A DNA stretch of 64,000 bases, taken from positions 186,001 through 250,000 of the forward strand of contig NZ_BNJJ01000003.1 of the NCBI RefSeq assembly GCF_016587435.1, in the 5' to 3' direction. The position numbers and the translations under genes are program-made. The notes beneath the pieces are model-generated. The model ran no database searches. It worked only from the letters and a program-made list of their open reading frames with translations, and was not told the origin of the DNA. Origin of the DNA: Dictyobacter formicarum (lineage in GTDB: Bacteria > Chloroflexota > Ktedonobacteria > Ktedonobacterales > Ktedonobacteraceae). Numbering within the stretch: position 1 is the stretch's first letter; every line of letters begins with the position of its first letter. This document shows positions 8,804-15,955 of the stretch, in pieces.

Positions 8804-10771
8804 ATGATAAACTATACAACACCGGGCGTCTTCATTGAAGAGATCCCGGCGACCGGACCAATCCCAGGCGTCGGAACAAGTACCGTCGCCTTTATCGGGC
8901 CAACGCTGTTCGGGCCTATCAATACGCCGACCAGGATCACGAACTGGACACAATTCAAGACGCTTTTTGGTGATTACGCTCTTGATCCAGCTAAAAGGTT
9001 CTTTACGCCCTACGCTGTTCGTGGGTTCTTCAGCAATGGGGGGACTATTGCCTACATGGTGCGGGTAGGAACGGCGAAAACAGCGTTTCTTAATCTTAAC
9101 GACCGTGCCAGCAGTGGATCAGCCCCGACACTGGTGATCACCGCTCAACGCGATGGATCCATCGGGAATAGCATCCAGGTAGGAGTACAGAACGCGCAGA
9201 TCGTCAATAGCGCCCAGAACGCCAGCGTCCAGAAGGCACGCGCTGCGATTACCTCCGCTGCCAATAACCAGGTTACCCTGCAAAATGCGTCCGATGCATC
9301 CCAGTTTCGTAGTGGAGATGTCATTACCATAGAAGGGAGCGCTGAGCGAACACCGATCACCCAGATCCAGGGCAATCAGCTTATCCTGGCGAGCAATCTG
9401 ACAGGAACATATGGAGCGACCGCTTTTGTACGCATTGCCGATCTCGTAGCGAATCAGAAAACGTTCCGCATTCAGAACAGCTCAGGCATCGAGTCAGGCA
9501 GTGTCATCAACCTGGCGCAAGGCTCGACACAAGAAACCCATATCGTCGATGATCTGGTCAACAATTTCGTGACACTGAGCGGCAACGGCCTGACCAATGC
9601 GTACCAACTTACACAAGCAGCCGCACCGATTGCCATCACCACTACTGAATTCACACTCACAGTTGCTCAACCATCTGCGCAGCCACCGATTTCCGAACAA
9701 TTTCCCAACCTCTCGATGGACCCAAGGCACAACCGCTACTTCTCACGGATCGTGAACTCCCAACTGGTCAATAGCACGCTGCCTACCGTGCCAAACACAC
9801 AGCCACCCCCCAATAACATTCCAGCGCCACTGAACACCACCTTCCTCGCTGGCGGCGCGGATGATCAATTGGGCTCGATTGGAGTAAACCAATATCAGAA
9901 TGCGTTGACCGCGCTCACCTCCATCAATGATGCCAACCTGATCTGTCTCTGCGTGCGTGATCAGTGCGATCCCTCTATGCTAAGTTCCATCCAGGCTGCA
10001 GCCATCGCCCACTGCGAACAGAAACAAGATCGCTTCGCCATTCTCGATGCCGCGCAGGGTTCTTCACCGTCTGGCTCTAACAATTTGACGACCCAGGTCG
10101 GTGCACTTGTCTCCAAACAGGGGTATGCAGCCTTTTATTATCCCTGGCTCCTCGTTAATGATCCCGCCGGCCCAACAGGCAATGAGACCCTGCTGGTTCC
10201 TCCCTCGGGGCACCTGGCAGGTATCTACGCCCGTAGTGACAGCCAACGCGGTGTCCATAAGGCACCCGCCAATGAGTTCATCACTGGAGCAAGAGGTCTG
10301 GAAACACTCCTCAGTGACACGGACCAGGGGGTGCTCAACAATATCGGCGTCAACGTGCTACGCATCTTTCCTGGTCAGCCCCCTGTTGTGTGGGGTGCAC
10401 GTACTACGGCGCCTCTGGATCAGGTAGCATGGCGCTACATCAACGTGCGCCGCCTCTTTATCTTTGTCGAACAATCACTCATCGAAAGCCTGCGCTGGGC
10501 CGTCTTCGAGCCAAACAATCCCGGCCTGTGGAAGAAGCTGGAGCGCACAATCAGCGAGTTCCTGTCGCGCGTATGGCGCTCAGGTGCCCTCTTCGGTAAG
10601 AAGGCCAGTGATGCGTTCTATGTGAAGATCGACGAAGAACTGAACCCACCCTCAGTTCAAGAACTCGGACAGATCATTATTGAGATCGGTATAGCCCCTG
10701 TGCGGCCAGCCGAATTCGTGATTGTACGCGTTGCCATGTGGGATGGCGGTTCCCAGACAAGTGCAGGTTAA
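8804..10771 (+). CDS. eCIS contractile tail sheath protein
   Basis: At 655 residues this is a phage-type sheath protein. It opens with the family hallmark (NYTTPGVFIEEIP, then TSTVAFIGPT and the RITNWTQFKTLFGDY segment) and ends with the conserved C-terminal block (VNVLRIFPGQPPVVWGART, WRYINVRRLFIFVEQSL, NPPSVQELGQIIIEIGIAPVRPAEFVI). A large beta-rich insertion between about residues 100 and 300 should form surface domains. The sheath contracts to drive the inner tube through a target membrane. It has a strong ribosome-binding site (AGAGGAGA). Only one sheath gene is present, whereas the Afp prototype has three. Confidence 0.95.
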   Translation: MINYTTPGVFIEEIPATGPIPGVGTSTVAFIGPTLFGPINTPTRITNWTQFKTLFGDYALDPAKRFFTPYAVRGFFSNGGTIAYMVRVGTAKTAFLNLNDRASSGSAPTLVITAQRDGSIGNSIQVGVQNAQIVNSAQNASVQKARAAITSAANNQVTLQNASDASQFRSGDVITIEGSAERTPITQIQGNQLILASNLTGTYGATAFVRIADLVANQKTFRIQNSSGIESGSVINLAQGSTQETHIVDDLVNNFVTLSGNGLTNAYQLTQAAAPIAITTTEFTLTVAQPSAQPPISEQFPNLSMDPRHNRYFSRIVNSQLVNSTLPTVPNTQPPPNNIPAPLNTTFLAGGADDQLGSIGVNQYQNALTALTSINDANLICLCVRDQCDPSMLSSIQAAAIAHCEQKQDRFAILDAAQGSSPSGSNNLTTQVGALVSKQGYAAFYYPWLLVNDPAGPTGNETLLVPPSGHLAGIYARSDSQRGVHKAPANEFITGARGLETLLSDTDQGVLNNIGVNVLRIFPGQPPVVWGARTTAPLDQVAWRYINVRRLFIFVEQSLIESLRWAVFEPNNPGLWKKLERTISEFLSRVWRSGALFGKKASDAFYVKIDEELNPPSVQELGQIIIEIGIAPVRPAEFVIVRVAMWDGGSQTSAG

Positions 10772-10783
10772 GGAGGGACAATT

Positions 10784-11224
10784 ATGACACAGACAGCACA
10801 GCGAGTCGATCCATACCGAGTCTTTAACTTTCTGGTGGAATTGGATGGTATCGCTCAGGCAAGCTTTATCGAATGCTCTGGGCTAGGTGCGACGACGGAG
10901 GTGATTGAAACTCGCGAAGGCGGAGACAACACAACGGTACGCAAGCTGCCCGGCAAGACCACCTATACCGATATCGTCCTCAAGTGGGGATTGACCAATT
11001 CCACAGAACTCTGGGATTGGCGGCAACAGATCATCGAGGGAAACGTTGTACGCAAAAACGGTTCGATCGTAGTCTATGACCTGGCGAACAGCACCGAAGT
11101 CGCACGCTGGAACTTTGTCAGTGCGTGGCCTTCCAAATGGGAAGGGCCAGCCTTCAACGCTAAAGGCAATGATATCGCTATCAGCACCCTAACGCTCTCA
11201 CATGAAGGAATTACGAGGGTATAA
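10784..11224 (+). CDS. eCIS inner tube protein (T4 gp19-like)
   Basis: This 146-residue protein shows the conserved phage tail-tube profile: DPYRVFNFLVELDGIAQASFIECSGL at the start, TVRKLPGKTTYTDIVLKWG in the middle and EGPAFNAKGNDIAISTLTLSHEGI at the end. It builds the hollow tube inside the sheath through which cargo is carried. It starts 13 nt after the sheath gene with an AAGGAGGG ribosome-binding site. It is the only tube gene in the cluster, so the same protein may also serve as tube initiator, a role given to separate paralogues in Afp. Confidence 0.94.
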   Translation: MTQTAQRVDPYRVFNFLVELDGIAQASFIECSGLGATTEVIETREGGDNTTVRKLPGKTTYTDIVLKWGLTNSTELWDWRQQIIEGNVVRKNGSIVVYDLANSTEVARWNFVSAWPSKWEGPAFNAKGNDIAISTLTLSHEGITRV

Positions 11225-11225
11225 G

Positions 11226-11591
11226 ATGTTCAGCATTGAGCATGAGTTTGAACTGCCCAAAGGCTATGTGGACAAAGAAGGCAATTTGCACCGCCAGGGC
11301 GTGATGCGCCTGGCAACCGCCGCCGACGAGATATTTCCGATGAGGGATCCGCGTGTGCAAAACCTCCCGGCTTACCTGATCGTCATTCTGCTCTCGCGCG
11401 TTGTAGTTAAGCTGGGCAAACTTTCGGAGATCAATCCAGGGGTAATCGAGGGTCTTTTTGCCGAAGACCTGGCCTATCTACAAGACCTCTATAACCGGAT
11501 TAATGGTCTGGCACCACAACGGGTCGCGGTACACTGCCCCCACTGCGGCCAGACCTTCGATACCGAGGTCCCCTACCTGGGGGGATCATAG
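11226..11591 (+). CDS. Tail-assembly protein with C-terminal zinc ribbon (frame-0 product)
   Basis: The 121-residue product starts at ATG 11226, two bases after the tube stop; an upstream in-frame ATG at 11202 would overlap the tube gene by 23 nt. It resembles the small tail-assembly proteins that follow the tube gene in eCIS and phage clusters (FELPKGYVDKEGNLHRQGVM, LSRVVVKLGKL, INPGVIEGLFAEDLAYLQDLY). The C-terminus has a zinc-ribbon half (HCPHCGQTFDTE) with one visible CxxC pair. The position directly after the tube gene is where phages keep the tail-assembly chaperone. The last codons contain a slippery G-run before the TAG, followed by a strong stem; see the frameshift entry. Confidence 0.85.
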   Translation: MFSIEHEFELPKGYVDKEGNLHRQGVMRLATAADEIFPMRDPRVQNLPAYLIVILLSRVVVKLGKLSEINPGVIEGLFAEDLAYLQDLYNRINGLAPQRVAVHCPHCGQTFDTEVPYLGGS

Positions 11592-11629
11592 GCTACCCCC
11601 TGGCAAGGGTCTACCAGGAGGTAGCCTAT
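11579..11629 (+). promoter_or_regulatory. Candidate programmed -1 frameshift signal (slippery heptamer plus stem-loop)
   Basis: Six Gs then A at 11579-11585 read G GGG GGA in the upstream frame, an X XXY YYZ heptamer that lets both tRNAs re-pair as Gly after a -1 slip. The frame-0 TAG follows at 11589-11591. Two bases after the heptamer starts a perfect 10-bp inverted repeat (11588-11597 with 11620-11629). One C/A mismatch separates it from an inner 5-bp stem (11599-11603 with 11614-11618) with a 10-nt loop. No T-run follows and the stem lies in coding sequence, so a terminator is unlikely. The stem sits closer than the usual 5-9 nt, but its A/T base pairs could be melted by the ribosome. Confidence 0.65.
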
Positions 11630-11743
11630 CTTGGAGCCCATGTTCACTGGACATATGAGGAGCTCCTACACATGGATCACGTTGAACGACAGCGCTGGTT
11701 CGCAGAGATCATGTCGCAATCTGCTCAAAGCGAACCGCTATAG
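11585..11743 (+). CDS. DUF6760-like eCIS protein, no canonical start; probably made by -1 frameshift
   Basis: A frame overlapping the end of the upstream gene encodes about 51 residues (GYPLARVYQEVAYLGAHVHW, then TYEELLHMDHVERQRWFAEI) and ends at TAG 11741-11743. This matches the small DUF6760-type proteins found right after the tail-assembly gene in many eCIS clusters. Upstream in this frame there is no ATG, GTG or TTG near the homologous start; only ATC (11585) and ATA (11588) are available. The frame is exactly -1 relative to the upstream gene and joins it at the slippery G-run. The likely product is therefore a fusion spanning 11226-11743, like lambda gpG-T. Rare ATA or ATC initiation, with the G-run acting as a Shine-Dalgarno, is the main alternative. 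Confidence 0.7.
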   Translation: MIGYPLARVYQEVAYLGAHVHWTYEELLHMDHVERQRWFAEIMSQSAQSEPL

Positions 11744-11819
11744 CGAGTGACACCAGGCCCTATGGAAATGTTATGAGATAAAGCCAAAAGGATCCATTTA
11801 TTTTGCAATAGGAGACGCA

Positions 11820-12800
11820 ATGTCCTCTAATGATGGCTATCGAGAGATGGCTGGCGAGCAGAAAAATATAACCAGCGAGGCGGGAACAAGAGCATTCCAG
11901 ATGCTCCCTTTCCCTACGTTAGGAGAACGTCTGGCACACGAGGCCCGCCGTATCGTGAGCCGCAGAATACCCACGTTTCTCTGGTTGCAACCGCTGGCAA
12001 CGGCAATGGAGCGTGTGACAACGCTTCCTGTTCCTGCCCAGGAACACTTCCAGCGTATCGAAGTTCTGCCCAACTACAACAATCATCCCTCACAGTGGCC
12101 GCCCAATCAAGTCAGGAGCCAACAACAACCACAAGAGCTAACACCTCATGGATTCATGGAGGGTCAACCCTTAGCGCCCCATCTACGCCAGCAATTGCAA
12201 AACTTTGTAGGGCATGGTACAGAGTCTGTTCGTATCCACAACGACGAAGTGGCCCATGATTTTGCGCAGGCACAAGGAGCCGACGCTGTCACCGTGGGGC
12301 AACACATATTTTTCCGCCAGGATCGTTTTCGCCCCCAGGAGATCAAGGGGTTCGCGCTCCTGGCACATGAGGCACTACATGTCGTACGCTTTATGCAGCC
12401 TGACAGCTCATGGCGCCGCACCACCCAGGCAGGTATCCAAGAAGAAGAACAGGAAGCAGCCACGCTCGAAAACAACGCGCTGGCAGCCAGGCGCAATCCA
12501 TCATCTGTAGCAACCTCACCTCCACTGTCAGCACGACCACCATTACAAGCGCAGAGATCAGGACTATTCAGACAGGCTCCAGGGTTTACCCCGCAACATA
12601 TGGCCAGGCCAGCCACTATGGCACCTTCAGGATTTACAACAATAGATCCCATGCCACATCCTATGCGAGCGTCAACCGACCGATCTCTTGAACAGGGAAC
12701 AATGTCAACTCCGACAACACCAGATGTAGATGAATTGAAACGCGCGCTGTACCGTGATCTGATGAGACAGATCAAGGCAGATCTTGAGAGAGGAGGATAG
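11820..12800 (+). CDS. DUF4157 protein inside the eCIS structural operon
   Basis: The protein has 326 residues. An N-terminal helical region (1-110) precedes a DUF4157 domain (about 110-215): PHGFMEGQPLAPHLRQQL, ESVRIHNDEVAHDFAQ, a VGQHIFF strand and the HEALH motif at residues 183-187, which keeps the HExxH zinc-metallopeptidase signature. The C-terminal 110 residues are low-complexity Pro/Ala/Thr-rich and end in a basic helix. DUF4157 proteins are a recurring eCIS partner; their role (metalloprotease, cargo carrier or chaperone) is not proven. Placement between tail-assembly and hub genes suggests a particle-associated or loading role. The ATG has an AGGAGA ribosome-binding site. The two reverse-strand cargo genes downstream carry the same domain. 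Confidence 0.85.
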   Translation: MSSNDGYREMAGEQKNITSEAGTRAFQMLPFPTLGERLAHEARRIVSRRIPTFLWLQPLATAMERVTTLPVPAQEHFQRIEVLPNYNNHPSQWPPNQVRSQQQPQELTPHGFMEGQPLAPHLRQQLQNFVGHGTESVRIHNDEVAHDFAQAQGADAVTVGQHIFFRQDRFRPQEIKGFALLAHEALHVVRFMQPDSSWRRTTQAGIQEEEQEAATLENNALAARRNPSSVATSPPLSARPPLQAQRSGLFRQAPGFTPQHMARPATMAPSGFTTIDPMPHPMRASTDRSLEQGTMSTPTTPDVDELKRALYRDLMRQIKADLERGG

Positions 12801-12806
12801 AGCATC

Positions 12807-13436
12807 GTGGCACTCACTAACCTGGCAAAGGCCCTCATCATTAATACTGCCACCAACAATAAAATTACCGTTATGTATAATCCCGAAGAATTTAAGCTCG
12901 ATCAGGGAAATACGTTCGCGGAGATAGGCATTCCGGGTCTGAACGCACCGCCGATACAATATGTGCGCGGACGATCGCGGACGCTGACGATGGACCTCTT
13001 CTTTGATACGTACGAAAGCCAGCAAGATGTGCGCCTCTACACCGGCCAGATCGTTAATCTGCTCAATACGCTACCACAGACCAAGGCCCCGCCAGTACTG
13101 CTCTTCTCTATGGGTCGCTTTAACTTCGAGTGCGTACTGGTTGATGCGGGGCAACGCTTTACCATGTTTCTGCGCGATGGCACTCCGGTACGCGCAACGC
13201 TGTCCGTTCGCTTTCAGGAATATGTGCGCATCGCCATCACTATGCAGCAGGGACTATTTATCGGTCCACCAACGCTGCACAATATCACGCAGGGGCAGAC
13301 CTTAAGCGGATTGGCGGCCGATTACCTCGGTGATCCAGGACTATGGCGGCTAATAGCGCAGGCCAATAATATCGATGATCCATTTCACATTCCTCCTGGT
13401 ACCCAGTTAATCATTCCAGGAGGTGGGAAGTCATGA
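12807..13436 (+). CDS. LysM-containing baseplate/hub protein (Afp7-like)
   Basis: This 209-residue protein uses GTG at 12807, placed behind a strong GAGAGAGGAGG. The N-terminal part (ITVMYNPEEFKLDQGNTFAEIGIPG, RTLTMDLFFDTYE) is the eCIS/phage tube-associated domain that links tube and spike. Residues about 155-205 are a LysM module (NITQGQTLSGLAADYLGDP, WRLIAQANNIDDP, PPGTQLIIPGG). In Afp/PVC this gene product lies between the inner tube and the spike. The stop overlaps the next gene by ATGA (13433-13436), so translation is coupled. Confidence 0.88.
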   Translation: MALTNLAKALIINTATNNKITVMYNPEEFKLDQGNTFAEIGIPGLNAPPIQYVRGRSRTLTMDLFFDTYESQQDVRLYTGQIVNLLNTLPQTKAPPVLLFSMGRFNFECVLVDAGQRFTMFLRDGTPVRATLSVRFQEYVRIAITMQQGLFIGPPTLHNITQGQTLSGLAADYLGDPGLWRLIAQANNIDDPFHIPPGTQLIIPGGGKS

Positions 13437-15088
13437 TCGATGCGTTTTATGCCCCGCATTTCGATATCCGGATATCTGGTCTGACGCTCTCCGCTGACGT
13501 GAGCAACCAGATAACGAGCATCAGCTATGATAGCGATCTGGATATGGCCTCTATGTTCACCATCACCATGCGCAATCCCGATAACCAGTTTCTGGACTCT
13601 GCGCTCTTTGATCTGGGCAAAAGGGTTGAGGTCTATATGGGGTATGGCAACGATCTTCACCCGATGATACTGGGCGAGATCACCTCACTTGAGCCATCAT
13701 TTCCTGAAAGTGGAGCGCCAGCACTCAGGATCTCTGGCTATGACCTGTCCTACAAGATGCGCAACAATCAACAGGATCGTTCGTTTCAAAATGTCACCGA
13801 CAGCAGGATCGCGGCGCAACTTGCTGCTGAAGCAGGCCTGATCCCTATAGTGGACCCATCTCCTATCTTCCACAAAGACAAGGTGCAACATTCTGGAAAC
13901 GACATGGCCTTGCTCAAGAAGCTGGCTAAGGCCAACTTTTTTGAAGTCTACGCCAGGTGGGATAAGCTCTATTTTCAGTTACCACGTCCACAGACCCAGG
14001 CTATCGTGCTCGAGTGGGGAAAAAACCTATCAAGCTTCTCACCACGCATCTCCAACACCGGATTAGCCGGTTCGCAGATTGTACGCAGCTATAACGAAGA
14101 ACTGGCTCAGACCATCGTTGCGTTCGCTATGGCTGCCGACTTTAACCCTGATACCTTACAGGAGAAGCTCGGTAGCTCCGCCCTCGATCTCCTGCTCTCA
14201 CTGGGTCGTCGCGTCCTACACAAGGAGAAGGTAGAATCGGCCATCGATGCGTCCGTTATAGCCCAATCAATGATGCAGGAGATCCTTGACGGGATGTACG
14301 AGGGGTCGGGCAGTTGTATTGGCATCCCTGATCTGCAAGCAGGCCAGTACATTACGATCCAGGGCATCGGCAAGCGCTTTAGCGGCACCTATCGTATCCG
14401 CAAGACCACTCACACGATCGACGAAGGAGGGTATCGCACCAGCTTCGATGTCACACAGAAGAACAACACAAGCCTGCTGCCCCTGCTGCGCAAATCGCTG
14501 CAAGAAGTCTCCTCGCCAACCGGGTCCGAACAGTTCTATGGCGTGGCTATCGGCAAAGTAACGCAGAACAACGATACCGAGAGCGGCATCCCGATGGGGC
14601 GGGTCAAGATATCATATCCCTGGCTTTCGGATAATGCTGAAAGCGGATGGGCGCGCTGCGCGACTCCGATGGCAGGCTCGCACATCGGCATGTATTTTCT
14701 GCCAGAAGTGGGAGACGAAGTACTGATTGCCTTCGAGCAGGGCAACCTGGCCTCCCCCGTTATTATCGGAAGCCTGTGGAATGCCGACCAGCAACCACCA
14801 ACAAGCAATAGCGATGGACAGGATAATATTCGCCTCATCAAAACCAGATCCGGGCATACCATCACGCTCGACGATACCAAAGGCGACGAAAAAATTGTCA
14901 TTCAGGACAAGGGTGGCAGCCAAGTAACAATGAATCAGGATGGTACGGTGACCATCAGTGCGGCGAAAGACCTGGTACTGAAGGCTAAAGGGTCCATCAC
15001 GCTGAACGCGGACAAGAACAGCGGATCTATCACACTAGGGGCTAATAAAGTAGATGTGAATGTGACTCAAGAAATGAACGTCTCGTGA
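13433..15088 (+). CDS. VgrG-like spike protein (Afp8-like)
   Basis: The 551-residue protein combines a phage late-control D/gp27-like part (residues about 1-340: FDIRISGLTLSADVSNQI, DLGKRVEVYMGYG, LQAGQYITIQGIGKRFSGTYRI) with a gp5-type OB domain (about 365-455: YGVAIGKVTQNNDTES, MGRVKISYPWLSD, MYFLPEVGDEVLIAFEQG). A C-terminal repetitive beta-helix follows (MNQDGTVTISAAKDLVLKA, GSITLNADKN). It trimerises below the tube and pierces the target. It overlaps the LysM hub gene by four bases and is followed 14 nt later by the PAAR-like tip gene. Confidence 0.92.
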   Translation: MIDAFYAPHFDIRISGLTLSADVSNQITSISYDSDLDMASMFTITMRNPDNQFLDSALFDLGKRVEVYMGYGNDLHPMILGEITSLEPSFPESGAPALRISGYDLSYKMRNNQQDRSFQNVTDSRIAAQLAAEAGLIPIVDPSPIFHKDKVQHSGNDMALLKKLAKANFFEVYARWDKLYFQLPRPQTQAIVLEWGKNLSSFSPRISNTGLAGSQIVRSYNEELAQTIVAFAMAADFNPDTLQEKLGSSALDLLLSLGRRVLHKEKVESAIDASVIAQSMMQEILDGMYEGSGSCIGIPDLQAGQYITIQGIGKRFSGTYRIRKTTHTIDEGGYRTSFDVTQKNNTSLLPLLRKSLQEVSSPTGSEQFYGVAIGKVTQNNDTESGIPMGRVKISYPWLSDNAESGWARCATPMAGSHIGMYFLPEVGDEVLIAFEQGNLASPVIIGSLWNADQQPPTSNSDGQDNIRLIKTRSGHTITLDDTKGDEKIVIQDKGGSQVTMNQDGTVTISAAKDLVLKAKGSITLNADKNSGSITLGANKVDVNVTQEMNVS

Positions 15089-15102
15089 ATTGAGGAATTG
15101 TT

Positions 15103-15531
15103 ATGTCTAAAGTATTGACAACGGAGAGTAATGTGACGTGCGGTCACCAGGGACAGGTACAGATTAGCAGTTCAGCAAAGTTGAAGGTGAATAGCAAACC
15201 GGTGCTCCTGGAGAGCAGTATCACCGGTATGTTGATCCAGAACTGTGCAACCCCGACAACGCAAGCACAAGGAAAATATGTTTCCTTCTCATGTGCTAGC
15301 GTATCTGCTACAGGACGGACATCTCCTATTCCCCCCACAGAAACGACATCTTCACCGATTTCAGATGGTCGCTCCAAAAAGCTCATGGTTGGGAAAATGC
15401 CTGTCATGCTAGAGACAGTAGCCGGACAATCGAGCGGCCTTGCAGGGGAAACGGATGGTATGGTGAGTGGTGTAAGCCCAGTAACAGGTTTACAAGGGAC
15501 TGCTGTACAGAATAAGCTGGCAGCAGTCTAG
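15103..15531 (+). CDS. PAAR-like spike tip protein (DUF4280 type)
   Basis: This 142-residue protein shows the PAAR-like/DUF4280 pattern: a start with VTCGHQGQVQISSSAKL, the VNSKPVLLESS segment, a Cys in NCATPTTQAQGKY and another in SFSCAS. Such proteins cap the VgrG-like trimer with a sharp cone, sometimes binding a metal through Cys/His. It lies between the spike and gp25 genes, as in many eCIS clusters (Afp10 position). A short extension of about 40 residues after LMVGKMPVMLET could help attach cargo (inference). Confidence 0.82.
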   Translation: MSKVLTTESNVTCGHQGQVQISSSAKLKVNSKPVLLESSITGMLIQNCATPTTQAQGKYVSFSCASVSATGRTSPIPPTETTSSPISDGRSKKLMVGKMPVMLETVAGQSSGLAGETDGMVSGVSPVTGLQGTAVQNKLAAV

Positions 15532-15563
15532 ATGGAAGAGCGATAAGGAAGGAGAAGAACGCC

Positions 15564-15953
15564 GTGAATATCGGCTTTTTTGGCACTGGCATCGCCTATC
15601 CTCTACAAATCAGCACGAGTGGCGGCATTCGTGCGTCGAGTGGGGTACAGAGGATCGAGGAGTCGATTCGCATTATTCTGGGAACGCAATATGGTGAGCG
15701 TGTGATGCGACCCAACTTCGGCTGTAACCTCAAGAGCCTGGTCTTTGCGCCCAACAACGAGGCAACGGCCAACCTTGCCCGCTACTATGTCGAGCAAGGA
15801 CTAACTCAATGGGAGCCGCGTATCGAGGTGTTTGAGGTGCTGGTAGAGAATGACAATCAGCATGGTCTACTCCTGATCGAAATTCATTACCGTCTGCGAG
15901 CAACGCAAGAAGTGCGCAGCACGCTTGTTCCCTTTTCTTTGGAGGCGCCATAA
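15564..15953 (+). CDS. gp25/GPW baseplate wedge protein (Afp9-like)
   Basis: The 129-residue protein uses GTG at 15564 behind AAGGAGAAG. It is a gp25-like lysozyme-fold baseplate component, with the family sequence FGTGIAYPLQIS, the strand-helix EESIRIILGTQYGERVMRPNFGC and LVFAPNNEATANLARYYVEQGL. The EPR motif that anchors sheath strands in this family is present as EPRIEVFEV. In contractile tails it starts sheath polymerisation at the baseplate. It is followed two bases later by the baseplate J gene, so the pair is translationally linked. Confidence 0.93.
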   Translation: MNIGFFGTGIAYPLQISTSGGIRASSGVQRIEESIRIILGTQYGERVMRPNFGCNLKSLVFAPNNEATANLARYYVEQGLTQWEPRIEVFEVLVENDNQHGLLLIEIHYRLRATQEVRSTLVPFSLEAP

Positions 15954-15955
15954 TT

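Noticed and set aside
11588..11629. Hairpin at the tail-assembly/DUF6760 junction as a transcription terminator
   Set aside because: No T-run follows, the stem lies within conserved coding sequence, and the essential operon genes continue downstream.
12164..12859. 231-codon reverse frame inside the operon DUF4157 gene
   Set aside because: Shadow frame with a Ser/Cys-rich unnatural composition; the plus frame is recognisable.
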